DNA from: Bacteroides intestinalis | Lineage (GTDB): Bacteria > Bacteroidota > Bacteroidia > Bacteroidales > Bacteroidaceae | Assembly (NCBI RefSeq): GCF_902364365.1 | Contig: NZ_CABJDN010000004.1 | Location: 390,705 to 454,704, forward strand | Reading direction: 5' to 3' | DNA length: 64,000 bases | Part shown: one piece after another, positions 17,251-26,977 of the stretch | Layout of the letters: every line of letters starts with the position of its first letter | Position numbering within the stretch: position 1 is the stretch's first letter | Notes under the pieces: model-generated | What the model was told of the DNA's origin: nothing | The model's database searches: none | The model's input: only the letters and a program-made list of their open reading frames with translations | Translations under genes and position numbers: made by a program

Positions 17251-18924
17251 CTAATCTTCTGCAATACTGTTATATAAGTAGCGCTTGATACTCCTTTTAG
17301 GAGTTTTTTCAAATTCGTTGGGGTATAGCTGTATCTGGCTTACTTTTTCGTAACTGGCCACACTGTTATTCAGGTTTTTCAGATTCTCATCCATAATGGT
17401 TTTGATATTTTCCGTTTGGTTCAGACCAAGGGAATCCAGTGCTTCATAATCTGCATAAACCAAAGCGACCAGTTTCTTATTACGCTCGATGATCAGACTT
17501 TCCAGAACGAATGGCAGATTGTTGAGACGTGCTTCGATTTCCTCGGGGAAAATATTCTGTCCACTGGAACTGAGAATCATGGTCTTGCTGCGGCCACGGA
17601 TATAGAGATTATTATTTTCGTCCAGTTTTCCCAGATCACCGGTACGCAACCAGCCGTCTTCGGTGAAAACTTCCTTCGTTGCTTCCGGATTTTTATAGTA
17701 CCCCGCCATTACATTTTCGCCTCGCACTTGTATCTCACCAATTTCAGCTTCTGGATTTTCTTTATAAATCCGGGCTTCCATGATGTCGAGTACACGACCG
17801 GAAGAAGTCGGGACGAATTCGTTCCAGGGAGCGTAGCTGATCAATGGTGCACATTCTGTCATACCGTAACCGATAGTGAACGGAAACTTGATGCGGTGGA
17901 AAAACTCTTCTACTTCCGGGTTCATGGCAGCTCCGCCGATAATGATTTCTTTGAAACGTCCGCCCAGGGCATCTACCAGTTTTTTACGGATTTGCCCGTA
18001 GATTTGTCCATCGAGCAAAGGAATGCTGAGTGCCCATCTCATAGTTCTTTTATTGATGGCGGGTTGGATAACATTTTTGTAGATTTTCTCGATAACAAGC
18101 GGTACGGTAATGATAAGATTGGGTTTTACCTCCTCGAAAGCTTTCATCAGGATCTTGGGGGAGGGGACTTTTCCCAGAAGTGTGACATGGGTTCCCACAG
18201 CGGTGGCCGTGAGGAAGTCGAAGGCACAACCGTAGGCATGGGCTAAAGGTAAGAAAGATAACACTTTATCTCCTTTCTTTAATAGCTCGGTACGTATACC
18301 GAAGGTGACATTTCCTGCCAGATTGTTTCCTGTCAGCATAACACCTTTGCTGAAACCGGTGGTGCCCGAAGTATAGTTCAGCAGCATCACCTTATCATTA
18401 GAGAGAGTTGTATATTGTACGTCTTCCCGGCGAAAACCTTTCGGATAAGTTTCATGCATTTCGTCATCCAGATGTTTGAGGAAACGGTTGATTGTCTCAC
18501 CGTCACGCTGGTGGAGGCAGCGGAAATCAGAAAGGGAGAATACGGCACGCAGTCCGGTCAGGCGTTCTTCTTCCAGATGATCCCAAATGGAATCGCTGGT
18601 AAAGAGAAAAACAGATTCGGAGTGGGTGACGATATGATGTACATCGTTCGGATTAAAATCTTGAAGGATGGGAACAACGATGGCTCCATAAGTGATGGTT
18701 GCCATATAAGCAATGCACCAACGGGAATTGTTTTTGCCGATAACAGCTATTTTATCGCCCCGGCGCAGGCTGCAATGTTTGAATAGCAAGTGCAATTTAG
18801 CTATCTCTTGTGCTACTTGTCCATAGGAATAACTCTCGTCTTCACCATAATCGGTGTAGCAAGGAAGGTCCCAGTTCTCACGGAAACTCTGCTCGTAGAG
18901 TTTGATAAAGTTTTCTTGTATCAT
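17251..18924 (-). CDS. Long-chain acyl-CoA synthetase-like AMP-binding enzyme
   Basis: The 557-aa protein belongs to the ANL superfamily, which activates fatty acids with ATP and joins them to CoA. The phosphate-binding motif YTSGTTGFSKG is at 184-194. YGMTECAPL, GWLRTGDLG and the hinge region with GRSKTMILSSSGQNIFPEEIE follow, and a C-terminal Lys lies in KTPKRSIKRYL. The long N-terminal linker and the GYGMTE form fit the long-chain group. It is a single gene; a promoter for mtaB overlaps the upstream side. Substrate chain length cannot be read from the sequence. Confidence 0.9.
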   Translation of the reverse strand: MIQENFIKLYEQSFRENWDLPCYTDYGEDESYSYGQVAQEIAKLHLLFKHCSLRRGDKIAVIGKNNSRWCIAYMATITYGAIVVPILQDFNPNDVHHIVTHSESVFLFTSDSIWDHLEEERLTGLRAVFSLSDFRCLHQRDGETINRFLKHLDDEMHETYPKGFRREDVQYTTLSNDKVMLLNYTSGTTGFSKGVMLTGNNLAGNVTFGIRTELLKKGDKVLSFLPLAHAYGCAFDFLTATAVGTHVTLLGKVPSPKILMKAFEEVKPNLIITVPLVIEKIYKNVIQPAINKRTMRWALSIPLLDGQIYGQIRKKLVDALGGRFKEIIIGGAAMNPEVEEFFHRIKFPFTIGYGMTECAPLISYAPWNEFVPTSSGRVLDIMEARIYKENPEAEIGEIQVRGENVMAGYYKNPEATKEVFTEDGWLRTGDLGKLDENNNLYIRGRSKTMILSSSGQNIFPEEIEARLNNLPFVLESLIIERNKKLVALVYADYEALDSLGLNQTENIKTIMDENLKNLNNSVASYEKVSQIQLYPNEFEKTPKRSIKRYLYNSIAED

Positions 18925-18977
18925 TGCACGAAAATTGATGATTTGTGCAAAAGTAGGAAAATTCTAAGAATTATATG

Positions 18978-18985
18978 TAACTTTG
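18978..18985 (+). promoter_or_regulatory. -7 element of the mtaB operon
   Basis: TAACTTTG lies 25 bp before the ATG at 19011. It makes the earlier GTG at 18996 an unlikely start, since that codon would be at the transcription start. Confidence 0.6.
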
Positions 18986-19010
18986 TGGCAGAAATGTGTT
19001 TAGAATAGAT

Positions 19011-20330
19011 ATGATTGATACCAATATATTTCAAAATAAGACAGCGGTTTACTATACGTTAGGGTGTAAGTTGAACTTTTCGGAAACCTCTACTATCGGT
19101 AAGATTTTGCGGGAAGCAGGGGTGCGTACGGCACGTAAGGGAGAGAAAGCAGACATCTGTGTAGTGAACACTTGCTCGGTGACGGAGGTGGCAGATAAGA
19201 AATGCCGCCAGGCTATTCATCGTTTGGTGAAGCAACATCCGGGTGCTTTCGTGGTTGTGACCGGATGTTATGCCCAGTTGAAGCCCGAAACCGTTGCAAA
19301 GATTGAGGGGGTGGACGTGGTACTTGGTGCCGAACAGAAAAAGGACTTACTTCAATATCTCGGTAATTTACAGAAAAATGAGTCGGGAGAGGCGTATGCT
19401 TCAGCGTTGAAAGACATCCATTCATTTGCGCCGTCCTGCTCACGGGGGGATCGTACCCGCTATTTTCTGAAAGTACAGGATGGTTGCGATTATTATTGTT
19501 CCTATTGTACCATTCCTTTTGCTCGCGGACGGAGCCGCAACGGAACGGTTGCCTCTATGGTAGAACAGGCGCGTCAGGCTGCAGCCGAAGGGGGAAAGGA
19601 GATTGTGTTGACCGGCGTTAACATTGGCGATTTCGGTAAGAGTACCGGAGAGACTTTCTTTGACTTGGTGAAGGCGCTGGACGAGGTAGAAGGTATTGAA
19701 CGTTATCGTATCTCTTCCATAGAACCTAATTTGCTGACTGATGAGATCATAGAGTTCGTTTCGCATTCCCGCAATTTTATGCCTCACTTCCATATTCCAT
19801 TGCAGTCCGGCAGTGACGACGTTTTAAAACTGATGCGCCGTCGGTATGATACGGAACTCTTCGCTTCTAAAGTGCAGAGAGTGAAAGAAGTGATGCCCGA
19901 CGCTTTTATTGGTGTGGATGTCATAGTGGGTACGCGGGGTGAAACGGATGAATACTTTGAGCAGGCTTATGAATTTATTAAGAGTCTGGATGTGACCCAA
20001 CTTCACGTGTTCAGCTATTCCGAACGGCCGGGTACACAGGCTTTGAAGATAGACCATGTGGTAACTCCGGAGGAAAAGCACCGTCGCAGTCAGCGCCTGT
20101 TGGAACTTTCGGACGAAAAGACGCATGCATTCTATGCCCGCCATATCGGACAAACCATGCCGGTATTGCTGGAACGCTCCAAGCCGGGTGCACCGATGCA
20201 TGGCTTTACGGCTAACTATATCCGGGTAGAGGTTCCCCATAATGATACACTGGACAATCAAGTGGTATCTGTACGCCTGGGCGATTTCAATGAAGACGGG
20301 ACGGCGTTGCAGGGAACTTTACTATTATAA
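19011..20330 (+). CDS. mtaB: tRNA t6A37 methylthiotransferase MtaB
   Basis: The 439-aa radical-SAM enzyme converts t6A37 of tRNA to ms2t6A37. The N-terminal MTTase domain has its three iron-sulfur ligands Cys19, Cys55 and Cys86 (LGCKLNFSE, VVNTCSVT, VTGCYAQ). The radical-SAM cluster is Cys159, Cys163 and Cys166 (GCDYYCSYCTIPFARG). A C-terminal TRAM-like domain ends the protein. The motif order and LGCKLN identify MtaB rather than MiaB or RimO. It leads an operon with the LpxL-like gene 17 bp downstream. Confidence 0.95.
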   Translation: MIDTNIFQNKTAVYYTLGCKLNFSETSTIGKILREAGVRTARKGEKADICVVNTCSVTEVADKKCRQAIHRLVKQHPGAFVVVTGCYAQLKPETVAKIEGVDVVLGAEQKKDLLQYLGNLQKNESGEAYASALKDIHSFAPSCSRGDRTRYFLKVQDGCDYYCSYCTIPFARGRSRNGTVASMVEQARQAAAEGGKEIVLTGVNIGDFGKSTGETFFDLVKALDEVEGIERYRISSIEPNLLTDEIIEFVSHSRNFMPHFHIPLQSGSDDVLKLMRRRYDTELFASKVQRVKEVMPDAFIGVDVIVGTRGETDEYFEQAYEFIKSLDVTQLHVFSYSERPGTQALKIDHVVTPEEKHRRSQRLLELSDEKTHAFYARHIGQTMPVLLERSKPGAPMHGFTANYIRVEVPHNDTLDNQVVSVRLGDFNEDGTALQGTLLL

Positions 20331-20347
20331 TAAGGTATAAGAAAAGT

Positions 20348-21250
20348 ATGAAATCGAAACTTATCTACTGGCTGACTTACGCAGGTATGTGGCTGCTGGC
20401 TTTGCTTCCTTTCCGGGCACTCTATATATTGTCCGACGGACTCTATTTCCTGATGCGCCATGTGGTGCATTACCGTCGCGGGGTGGTCCGTAAAAACCTA
20501 AAGAATTCTTTTCCGGAAAAGTCTCAGGCCGAACTTCGTGAGATTGAGCGTGAGTTTTATCACTACATCTGCGATTATATGCTGGAAGAAATCAAGATGA
20601 TGCGTATGTCATTCGAAGACCTTTCCCGGCGTATGGAGTATGGCAACACAGAAGAATATCTTGCCATGCTCGAAAAACATGGGGGCATTGTTGTGCTCAT
20701 TCCCCATTATGCCAACTTTGAGTGGTTGACAGCAATGGGAGCTTTCATGAAGCCGGAAGATGTGCCGCTACAGGTGTATAAACCCTTGCGAAATAAGTAT
20801 GTGGACGAAATGTTTAAGCTTATCCGTGCCCGGCATGGTGGTTATAATGTGCCGAAGCACTCTACTGCCCGCGAAGTGATCCGGTTGCGCCGTGAAGGGA
20901 AGCATGTGGTGGTTGGTTTGATTACCGATCAATCGCCCAATCGTAACGAAGCTCACCACTGGACTACTTTTCTGAACCAGGAAACCGTATTTATGGATGG
21001 AGGTGAACGTATTGCCAGGATGATGAATTACCCTGTATTTTATTGTGAATTGGAGAGGCAGGGCAGAGGACATTGCAAAGCCTACTTCGATTTGCTAACC
21101 GAAACCCCTAAACAGACTGCTGAAGGGGAGATAACCGAACTTTTCGTACGCCGTCTGGAACAAACGATTCGTCGTGCTCCTGCCTATTGGTTCTGGTCTC
21201 ATAAGCGTTGGAAACTGAAACGTGAAGAACTGGAGAAGCAAAATGGATAA
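20348..21250 (+). CDS. LpxL/HtrB-type lipid A acyltransferase
   Basis: The 300-aa protein has one N-terminal membrane segment (about 7-24) and the HX4E catalytic motif, His120 and Glu125 in IPHYANFEW, followed by DQSPN and the FMDGGERIARM block of the LpxL family. These enzymes add a secondary acyl chain to lipid A precursors at the inner membrane. Bacteroides lipid A is penta-acylated and under-phosphorylated, and a single LpxL-type enzyme is normal. It overlaps the next gene by 8 bp. Confidence 0.9.
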   Translation: MKSKLIYWLTYAGMWLLALLPFRALYILSDGLYFLMRHVVHYRRGVVRKNLKNSFPEKSQAELREIEREFYHYICDYMLEEIKMMRMSFEDLSRRMEYGNTEEYLAMLEKHGGIVVLIPHYANFEWLTAMGAFMKPEDVPLQVYKPLRNKYVDEMFKLIRARHGGYNVPKHSTAREVIRLRREGKHVVVGLITDQSPNRNEAHHWTTFLNQETVFMDGGERIARMMNYPVFYCELERQGRGHCKAYFDLLTETPKQTAEGEITELFVRRLEQTIRRAPAYWFWSHKRWKLKREELEKQNG

Positions 21251-22259
21251 GATAGCAGTTGTAATATTAAACTGGAACGGGTGTGAAATGCTCCGCTCAT
21301 TTCTTCCCTCCGTGGTACGCTTTTCCGAAGCAGACGGTGCTGTGGTGTATGTTGCTGATAATGGTTCAACGGATGCATCTGTTGAGATGCTTTGCCGGGA
21401 GTTTCCTACCGTCCGATTGATACTGCTGGAAGAAAACCAGGGTTTTGCCGATGGTTATAACATGGCTTTGCAGGAAGTGGATGCTGAGTATGTGGTACTT
21501 CTCAATTCGGATGTGGAAGTGACGGAGCATTGGCTTCAGCCATTGGCTGATTATATGGAGGCACATCTTGAGGCAGCAGCTTGCCAGCCGAAGATACGGA
21601 GTTGGCGGCAGAAGGAGATGTTTGAGTATGCAGGTGCGGCAGGCGGCTTTCTCGATCGTTACGGCTATCCGTTCTGTCGTGGGCGGATTATGGGCGTGGT
21701 AGAGGAGGACAGAGGGCAATACGATACCATTATTCCTGTATTTTGGGCGACGGGTGCAGCCTTGTTTATCCGCCTGAAAGATTATCGTGAGGCCGGAGGG
21801 CTGGACGGACGATTCTTTGCCCACATGGAAGAGATTGACTTGTGCTGGAGGCTTCGTGCACGTGGTCGGCAGATTGTATGTGTGCCGCAAAGTGTGGTTT
21901 ATCATGTAGGCGGTGCTACTTTAAAGAAAGAAAATCCCCGAAAGACTTATCTCAACTTTCGTAATAATCTTGTCATGCTTTACAAGAACCTGCCATCCCG
22001 GGATTTTGCTTCAGTGATGCGTACTCGTGCAGTTCTTGACTATATAGCAGCATTGAGTTTTATACTTAAATTACAGTTTCCCAATGCATTGGCAGTGCTT
22101 CGTGCACGGCGCGAATATCGTTTGTTACGTTCTTCTTTTACTCCTGCACGTGAAGAGAACCTGAAAAAAACTTCCCTTTCCGTGATACCGGAATGGACAA
22201 AAAGCAGTATCTTGGCGCAGTATTATTTACGTGGAAAGAAATTTTTCTCGCAATTATAG
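21243..22259 (+). CDS. Family 2 glycosyltransferase
   Basis: The 338-aa protein starts MDKIAVVILNWNG, the typical GT2 beginning, and has the DNGSTD and LLNSDVEVT metal-binding regions, then FWATGAALFIR and HMEEIDLCWRLRARG, typical of the rhamnosyltransferase-like group. The start at 21243 overlaps the acyltransferase stop (ATGGATAA), implying coupled translation. The C-terminal third is basic and partly hydrophobic. The pairing with a lipid A acyltransferase suggests a step in lipopolysaccharide core assembly, which is inferred. Confidence 0.9.
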   Translation: MDKIAVVILNWNGCEMLRSFLPSVVRFSEADGAVVYVADNGSTDASVEMLCREFPTVRLILLEENQGFADGYNMALQEVDAEYVVLLNSDVEVTEHWLQPLADYMEAHLEAAACQPKIRSWRQKEMFEYAGAAGGFLDRYGYPFCRGRIMGVVEEDRGQYDTIIPVFWATGAALFIRLKDYREAGGLDGRFFAHMEEIDLCWRLRARGRQIVCVPQSVVYHVGGATLKKENPRKTYLNFRNNLVMLYKNLPSRDFASVMRTRAVLDYIAALSFILKLQFPNALAVLRARREYRLLRSSFTPAREENLKKTSLSVIPEWTKSSILAQYYLRGKKFFSQL

Positions 22260-22302
22260 CTTTTTCTTTTTACCGACTGTTTATAATTAAAGGTATTGGC
22301 TT

Positions 22303-22821
22303 ATGACAAAATTAGTTAGAAAGATTGGACTGGTGGCGCACGACGCCATGAAGAAAGACCTCATCGAGTGGGTTCTCTGGAACTCTGAATTGCTCATGGG
22401 GCATAAGTTTTACTGTACAGGTACTACGGGAACTCTTATCCTTGAGGCTCTTAAGGAAAAGCATCCCGATGTTGAGTGGGACGTTACCATTTTGAAATCC
22501 GGTCCTTTGGGTGGTGACCAGCAAATGGGGTCTCGCATTGTGGATGGCGAGATTGATTATCTTTTCTTCTTCACTGACCCTATGACGTTGCAGCCGCACG
22601 ATACAGATGTGAAAGCACTGACTCGTCTTGCTGGTGTTGAGAATATCGTTTTCTGCTGTAACCGTAGTACGGCAGACCATATTATTTCAAGTCCGCTATT
22701 CATTGATCCGACGTATGAACGTACTATTCCAGATTACACCGGATACACCAAGCGCTTTGAAAACAAACCGGTGGTTGCCGAGGCAGTGGAATCTGCGAAA
22801 AAGCGGAAGAAAAAGAAATAA
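22303..22821 (+). CDS. mgsA: Methylglyoxal synthase
   Basis: The 172-aa enzyme converts dihydroxyacetone phosphate to methylglyoxal and phosphate. It has the family pattern IGLVAHDAMKKDLIEW, CTGTTG, LKSGPLGGDQQMGSRI (catalytic Asp in GGDQQ) and FFTDPMTLQPHDTDV. A lysine-rich tail (SAKKRKKKK) ends the protein. It is the last gene of the mtaB operon, before a strong terminator. Confidence 0.96.
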   Translation: MTKLVRKIGLVAHDAMKKDLIEWVLWNSELLMGHKFYCTGTTGTLILEALKEKHPDVEWDVTILKSGPLGGDQQMGSRIVDGEIDYLFFFTDPMTLQPHDTDVKALTRLAGVENIVFCCNRSTADHIISSPLFIDPTYERTIPDYTGYTKRFENKPVVAEAVESAKKRKKKK

Positions 22822-22848
22822 AAGAGGCAATAACTCTGATATGAATAG

Positions 22849-22892
22849 AAAAGGTGTGGAAGACTTCCGGACGGAAGATTTCCACACCTTTT
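22849..22892. terminator. Terminator after mgsA
   Basis: AAAAGGTGTGGAA pairs with TTCCACACCTTTT, with an inner CTTCC-GGAAG stem. T-rich sequence follows on the right and A on the left, so it can serve both mgsA and the leftward operon. Confidence 0.9.
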
Positions 22893-22919
22893 CTTTATAT
22901 AAGGATTATGTGTTTTGAT

Positions 22920-23624
22920 TTAGAACATATATCCTACAGAAAGCTGATAGCCATAATCTCTTATACTACACTGACCCTGTATTTGTTTAATGGCTTCATT
23001 GTATTGGAAAGAGACTGTATAATGTTTGCTGATAATGGCTTTTAGCCCTGCGATTCCTCCATAAGTCCAATGACGGAGAGCATCAAGGTCCACCTTTTGG
23101 GTGGAACCAGGTGAGTTAATGATGGGAATCTCGTAAGAATATCCTTTCATAGGGTTCCAACTCACATGTTTAATATTCTCTTTGCCATCAGATGTAGAAT
23201 TTATATCTAATGGGCATTTACCTGCACTAAAATTATACGAACCATATACCCCGATTGAAGGAATCAAACTTAGCTTTTTACTAATTTGAATATTGTATCC
23301 TACTTTTAACGGGATAACAATATGATTCAGTTTTATTTTAGCATCCGGGAAACGGGGAAGCATATTATATGACATTTCCATTTTACTTTGGGTCTGCATG
23401 AATGAGGCTCCTGACATCAGCATCCAATGTCTTTTAAACTCATAATCCACAGTTCCTCCAATTTGGAATCCTGCCCCCATGCCACCTACTTTTTGAGCCT
23501 TGTAATTGCTGCTACTTTTGAAGTGTGTCAGGTTCATTCCTGCATCTACACCAAATCTTACTTGTGCGGAGACTTGTAGTGATAGGTATAGTGCTAATAG
23601 TAGAAATAATGTAAATCTTTTCAT
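22920..23624 (-). CDS. Outer-membrane beta-barrel protein (PorT/OMP_b-brl type)
   Basis: The 234-aa protein has a signal peptide (1-20, ending QVSAQ) and then alternating hydrophobic strands typical of small barrels: VRFGVDAGMNL, GGMGAGFQIGGTVDY, HIVIPLKVGYNIQ, ISLIPSIGVYGSYNF, ending YQLSVGYMF with the terminal Phe recognised by the assembly machinery. It starts 2 bp after the stop of the DUF4848-like lipoprotein gene, so the two are translated together. It is the last gene of the leftward set beginning with the TPR regulator. Confidence 0.87.
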   Translation of the reverse strand: MKRFTLFLLLALYLSLQVSAQVRFGVDAGMNLTHFKSSSNYKAQKVGGMGAGFQIGGTVDYEFKRHWMLMSGASFMQTQSKMEMSYNMLPRFPDAKIKLNHIVIPLKVGYNIQISKKLSLIPSIGVYGSYNFSAGKCPLDINSTSDGKENIKHVSWNPMKGYSYEIPIINSPGSTQKVDLDALRHWTYGGIAGLKAIISKHYTVSFQYNEAIKQIQGQCSIRDYGYQLSVGYMF

Positions 23625-23626
23625 AA

Positions 23627-24706
23627 TTATCTTATAAATGCTAGTGTGAAATCTCCTCCGTATGAACCACCTTCTAATTTGGGTAGCGTGTGGGTCCCAT
23701 AAGTACCATACTTACCTACATATCTTGCAAATACATTTGTGTATGATACTTGTTCTGATGTATTGGCTGTTATGTCTGTCCATACAGATATGTTCCCTGA
23801 TAAAGAAGTAGCTCCGGGCTTCAAGCCACCTACACTCCAGTCAATTTTTCCATCATTATGGAATGCATGAAAACGTACGAAGTCAAGATTGTAAGGATCT
23901 CCTGCTGCATTAGGTAGAGTAAAGTACATTGGAGATGCAGATAATTGGAAATATACATCTCTGTGATTATCTCTTTTCCAACCATGCCAGGTTTTCTTTT
24001 GGCAACCCACATGAACTTTTATTTCACTTGAACTAAATAGGTCCACTCTACCTGTTGTTTTTTTCTTGTCTCCAATAAAATTTTGAAAATTGAAGCTATT
24101 TGTTTCGCCAGAGAGCGGGGTATAAGCGTATACAGCTTTGTCTGATTCACTCATATCATCGGAAAGAGAAATTTTCTTAACTTCATTTCCGATAACTACT
24201 TTACGATTGCTGTTTACAAGGTAAGTAGAAACATTATCACCGTCGGGTACATAAAGTGATAAATCTTCATTATCATACTTGTTAGTAACCAATAATCCTT
24301 TATATTTCTCCACATATTGAGAATATTTAGTTTTAAAGTCAGATTCGCTGGTTGCCGTGTTTGCAATTTCTTCCAATTCCTCATCTGCTTTCACGGCAAG
24401 TTCCTGCAATGAAATGAAATCGTTGGCATCTACATAAGCTAATCTGTTACAGGATTGCATGTCGTTGATTTCTTTTAAAGACAATTGATAATCGTCTTCT
24501 GAGGCAAATTGTAAAGCGGTTTCTCCTTGTATAGAACTTCTTGTCTTACTATTATCCGTTGGGATAATTTCTCCTTGGTCAGTAATCTGTACTACTTGAA
24601 ACTTTTGGGGTTGTGCAGAAGAATTGTCAATTGGTAAGTTGTTTTCTTCATCTTGGCATGAAATGGCAGCTAATGCAATAGCCGTTAGAAATAATAATTT
24701 CTTCAT
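23627..24706 (-). CDS. DUF4848-like lipoprotein
   Basis: The 359-aa protein has a lipoprotein signal ending AISCQDEE (lipid-attached Cys17). A charged helical region (about 65-135) is rich in Glu and Lys. The C-terminal half (about 210-359) is rich in beta strands and aromatic residues (FSSSEIKVHVGCQKKTWHGWKRDNH, FVRFHAFHNDGKIDW), like a jelly-roll surface domain. It resembles proteins named DUF4848 in Bacteroides, but I cannot confirm this without a profile search. It is 37 bp downstream of the DUF3244 gene and 2 bp before the barrel gene. Confidence 0.75.
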   Translation of the reverse strand: MKKLLFLTAIALAAISCQDEENNLPIDNSSAQPQKFQVVQITDQGEIIPTDNSKTRSSIQGETALQFASEDDYQLSLKEINDMQSCNRLAYVDANDFISLQELAVKADEELEEIANTATSESDFKTKYSQYVEKYKGLLVTNKYDNEDLSLYVPDGDNVSTYLVNSNRKVVIGNEVKKISLSDDMSESDKAVYAYTPLSGETNSFNFQNFIGDKKKTTGRVDLFSSSEIKVHVGCQKKTWHGWKRDNHRDVYFQLSASPMYFTLPNAAGDPYNLDFVRFHAFHNDGKIDWSVGGLKPGATSLSGNISVWTDITANTSEQVSYTNVFARYVGKYGTYGTHTLPKLEGGSYGGDFTLAFIR

Positions 24707-24742
24707 AATTTTAAATTGTTTTGATGTTAATAAAATAGTTAG

Positions 24743-25126
24743 TTAAATCTCGTTTAGTGTGATTTCTGCTGTTACGTCTATGGTGGGAGAGGTTATCTCT
24801 ATAGTATAGATATCCGATTCTGGAGCATAGACGTTTACTGTTTTTCCTTCATAAATGGAGGTCTTGAATTCAGAAACAACTACATTTCCGTCCTTATCAG
24901 TCACAGTGATATCTGCTTCCTCTAAGGCAGATTGAAAAGTAATAGTTAGGTTGTCGTCTATTTCATCGGCAGTTAGGTTAAAAAATAAGGGGCTACGGAA
25001 GATAGACTTTGAATGTGAATTAATAATTTTGGTATTCACTTTGTGCCGATGCTTTTTGTGTGGCATTGCACTCATCGGTATAATAAATAATACCGATAAT
25101 AGAATAAATAATAATTTAGTTTTCAT
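24743..25126 (-). CDS. DUF3244 secreted protein
   Basis: The 127-aa protein has a signal peptide (about 1-20, ending MSAMP), a basic His-Lys linker (PHKKHRHKVNTK) and a small Ig-like beta-sandwich (about 42-125) with DNLTITFQ, ADITVTDKDGNVV, YTIEITSP and ITLNEI. This pattern is typical of DUF3244, known only in Bacteroidetes. It follows the regulator gene by 124 bp, which contains a -7 element, and precedes the lipoprotein gene. Function is unknown. Confidence 0.82.
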   Translation of the reverse strand: MKTKLLFILLSVLFIIPMSAMPHKKHRHKVNTKIINSHSKSIFRSPLFFNLTADEIDDNLTITFQSALEEADITVTDKDGNVVVSEFKTSIYEGKTVNVYAPESDIYTIEITSPTIDVTAEITLNEI

Positions 25127-25155
25127 TACGATAATAGTTTTATTGTTTTCGGTTG

Positions 25156-25163
25156 CAAAGTTA
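25156..25163 (-). promoter_or_regulatory. -7 element of the DUF3244 operon
   Basis: Read leftward it is TAACTTTG, about 30 bp before the DUF3244 start, inside the spacer after the TPR regulator gene. The -33 region lacks TTTG, so the operon could need an activator. Confidence 0.55.
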
Positions 25164-25250
25164 GGGCAAACAATTATTATGAATGCATTTTTGCAGTCAC
25201 ACTATAAAACCGTAACGTGTTGATAAATAGCTAGATAATGAAATGTATAG

Positions 25251-26954
25251 TCACATCTTGCTTTTTTCCTTATTCATTCTCTCCTTTAGCCTGTATTTTT
25301 TCTGGTTGAGAGGATGTGTATCAGTATAACCAAAACAAATTGCAATGGATAATGGCTCAAGAGAAGTTTCTTGCAGACAAAGGAGCAATTTATCATCTTC
25401 CGTCAGTCTGGGATATTCATTTTGGAGGAAAGAGATATAACTTTGATATATTCCGAATACTGTCTTTTTTAATTGTTCCTGCTCTGTAGTAGTCAAGGCT
25501 TTCATCTGTTTTTTATTCGTAGTGGTTTGCCCGGACAGAGTAATCACTCTTTTGTAGATACTGCTTTGAGTAAGCAACCAATTGAGTAGCTGTTGTTTTT
25601 CTTCTTTTAAGCGAGCTATGGCTTGCTCTCTTTCTTCTATTTGCTGCTCTTTATTTTCATGTTCTTGCTTTAAATTATTTTGTTTCTGCTTTAGTAAGTT
25701 AATCATTAACTGATTATTTTCGATGGTGGTTTCTAAAGAAGACAATTTATTTTGTGTTTGCTCTAAGGATTGTTTGTATTGGAGTTGAAGCCGTTTTTTC
25801 CGATTTATGCGGTTTTGATAGATAAGTATGATTAGGAAACAAACGAATACGAAACCTGTGATGGTATTTCGTACAATGCGGTTTCCTTTTATTTGTTCCT
25901 CTTTTACTTGCATTTTTGTGTTGTATTCATAAATTAATTGTTGTATTTCAGTTGACTGTTCCATATGATATAGAGAATCTATGATGGCAGACTGTTCTTC
26001 CAGATAGATATTTGCTGTTTTGTAATCTCCGTTTTCTTTTTCAAGGTTATATAAGCTTTTTAAACAAGAGGTCTTACCTTCAATGGGTATATCCTCCAAA
26101 CTTTTGTTTAAATAATATCGGACTGAATCTTTGTTTCCTCCTGTTTTTAGAAGTAGGTCTCCGAGGTTAAAATAGTAATTTCCATGATTCTCTTTTTGTG
26201 GTAGTTCTATAAGGGCTTTCTGTGCATAATACAAGGCAGAATCAAGTTCCTCAAATCCATCAAATTCGAGACTTAAATTGTGCTTGGACATCGCAATCTG
26301 GAGGGAATCTCCTGAGGCTATAGCATAATTTAGTGCTTTGCGCTGGAACATCAGGGTAGAGTCCTTTTCATCTATTAAGCAGTAATATGTACTGATATTG
26401 TTTAGTGCCATTGATTTCTCCAATTCGGTGGTACAACACTGATACAAAGTTTTGTATATCCCTATAGATTCGTCATAATATCCGGCATCAAAATAGATAT
26501 TCCCCAATGAACTGAGTAATAATTTTTTTGTTTTAAGTTCTTTCGGAAAATTTTGTATGATGGTCAATCCCTCCTGAAGATATGAGATAGCCTCCTTTAC
26601 TTCTTCCATCTCAACAGCCAGTCTGCCTTTATAAAGCAACGCTACCGCTTTTTCTTTTTCATCGTCATCATAATAATCTAATGCTACGTTCAGTAGCGAG
26701 TCGCAAGGTAGCAAAGAGAGTTTGCACTTGTCCGTGGCACGTGCAAGTAGCAACGCATAGCGTGCGCATTCTTTGTCGGAAAGTCCTTCTATTTCTTCCG
26801 GTGATAAGTCCAATGACCGGAGTGCACTGTCGGGATATTCTTCCATGAGTGTATCGGCATGTGAGAGTAATGTTTCTGTTTCGCTTTTGTGTGAACAAGA
26901 AAATAGTAGTAGTAAAACAATAAATAATGCTGCTATAATCTTTAAGTTTACCAT
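25251..26954 (-). CDS. Membrane-spanning TPR protein with C-terminal HTH-like domain
   Basis: The 567-aa protein begins with a lipoprotein-like signal (FSC, Cys20). Residues 25-330 are tetratricopeptide-like helical pairs (YPDSALRSLD, KEAISYLQEGL, GYYDESIGIYKTL, ELDSALYYAQKALI). A single membrane helix lies at about 364-381, then a long coiled coil (about 382-460) and a C-terminal part (515-562: YPRLTEDDKLLLCL, LSIAICFGYTD, LNQKKYRLKERM) that has the outline of a LuxR-type DNA-binding domain. The arrangement suggests that a periplasmic TPR sensor signals through the membrane to a cytoplasmic DNA-binding end. Such membrane TPR regulators are common in Bacteroides and often precede DUF3244 genes. 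The HTH assignment is inference. Confidence 0.78.
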   Translation of the reverse strand: MVNLKIIAALFIVLLLLFSCSHKSETETLLSHADTLMEEYPDSALRSLDLSPEEIEGLSDKECARYALLLARATDKCKLSLLPCDSLLNVALDYYDDDEKEKAVALLYKGRLAVEMEEVKEAISYLQEGLTIIQNFPKELKTKKLLLSSLGNIYFDAGYYDESIGIYKTLYQCCTTELEKSMALNNISTYYCLIDEKDSTLMFQRKALNYAIASGDSLQIAMSKHNLSLEFDGFEELDSALYYAQKALIELPQKENHGNYYFNLGDLLLKTGGNKDSVRYYLNKSLEDIPIEGKTSCLKSLYNLEKENGDYKTANIYLEEQSAIIDSLYHMEQSTEIQQLIYEYNTKMQVKEEQIKGNRIVRNTITGFVFVCFLIILIYQNRINRKKRLQLQYKQSLEQTQNKLSSLETTIENNQLMINLLKQKQNNLKQEHENKEQQIEEREQAIARLKEEKQQLLNWLLTQSSIYKRVITLSGQTTTNKKQMKALTTTEQEQLKKTVFGIYQSYISFLQNEYPRLTEDDKLLLCLQETSLEPLSIAICFGYTDTHPLNQKKYRLKERMNKEKSKM

Positions 26955-26977
26955 TTGGTCGGTTATTTTGTTGGCAA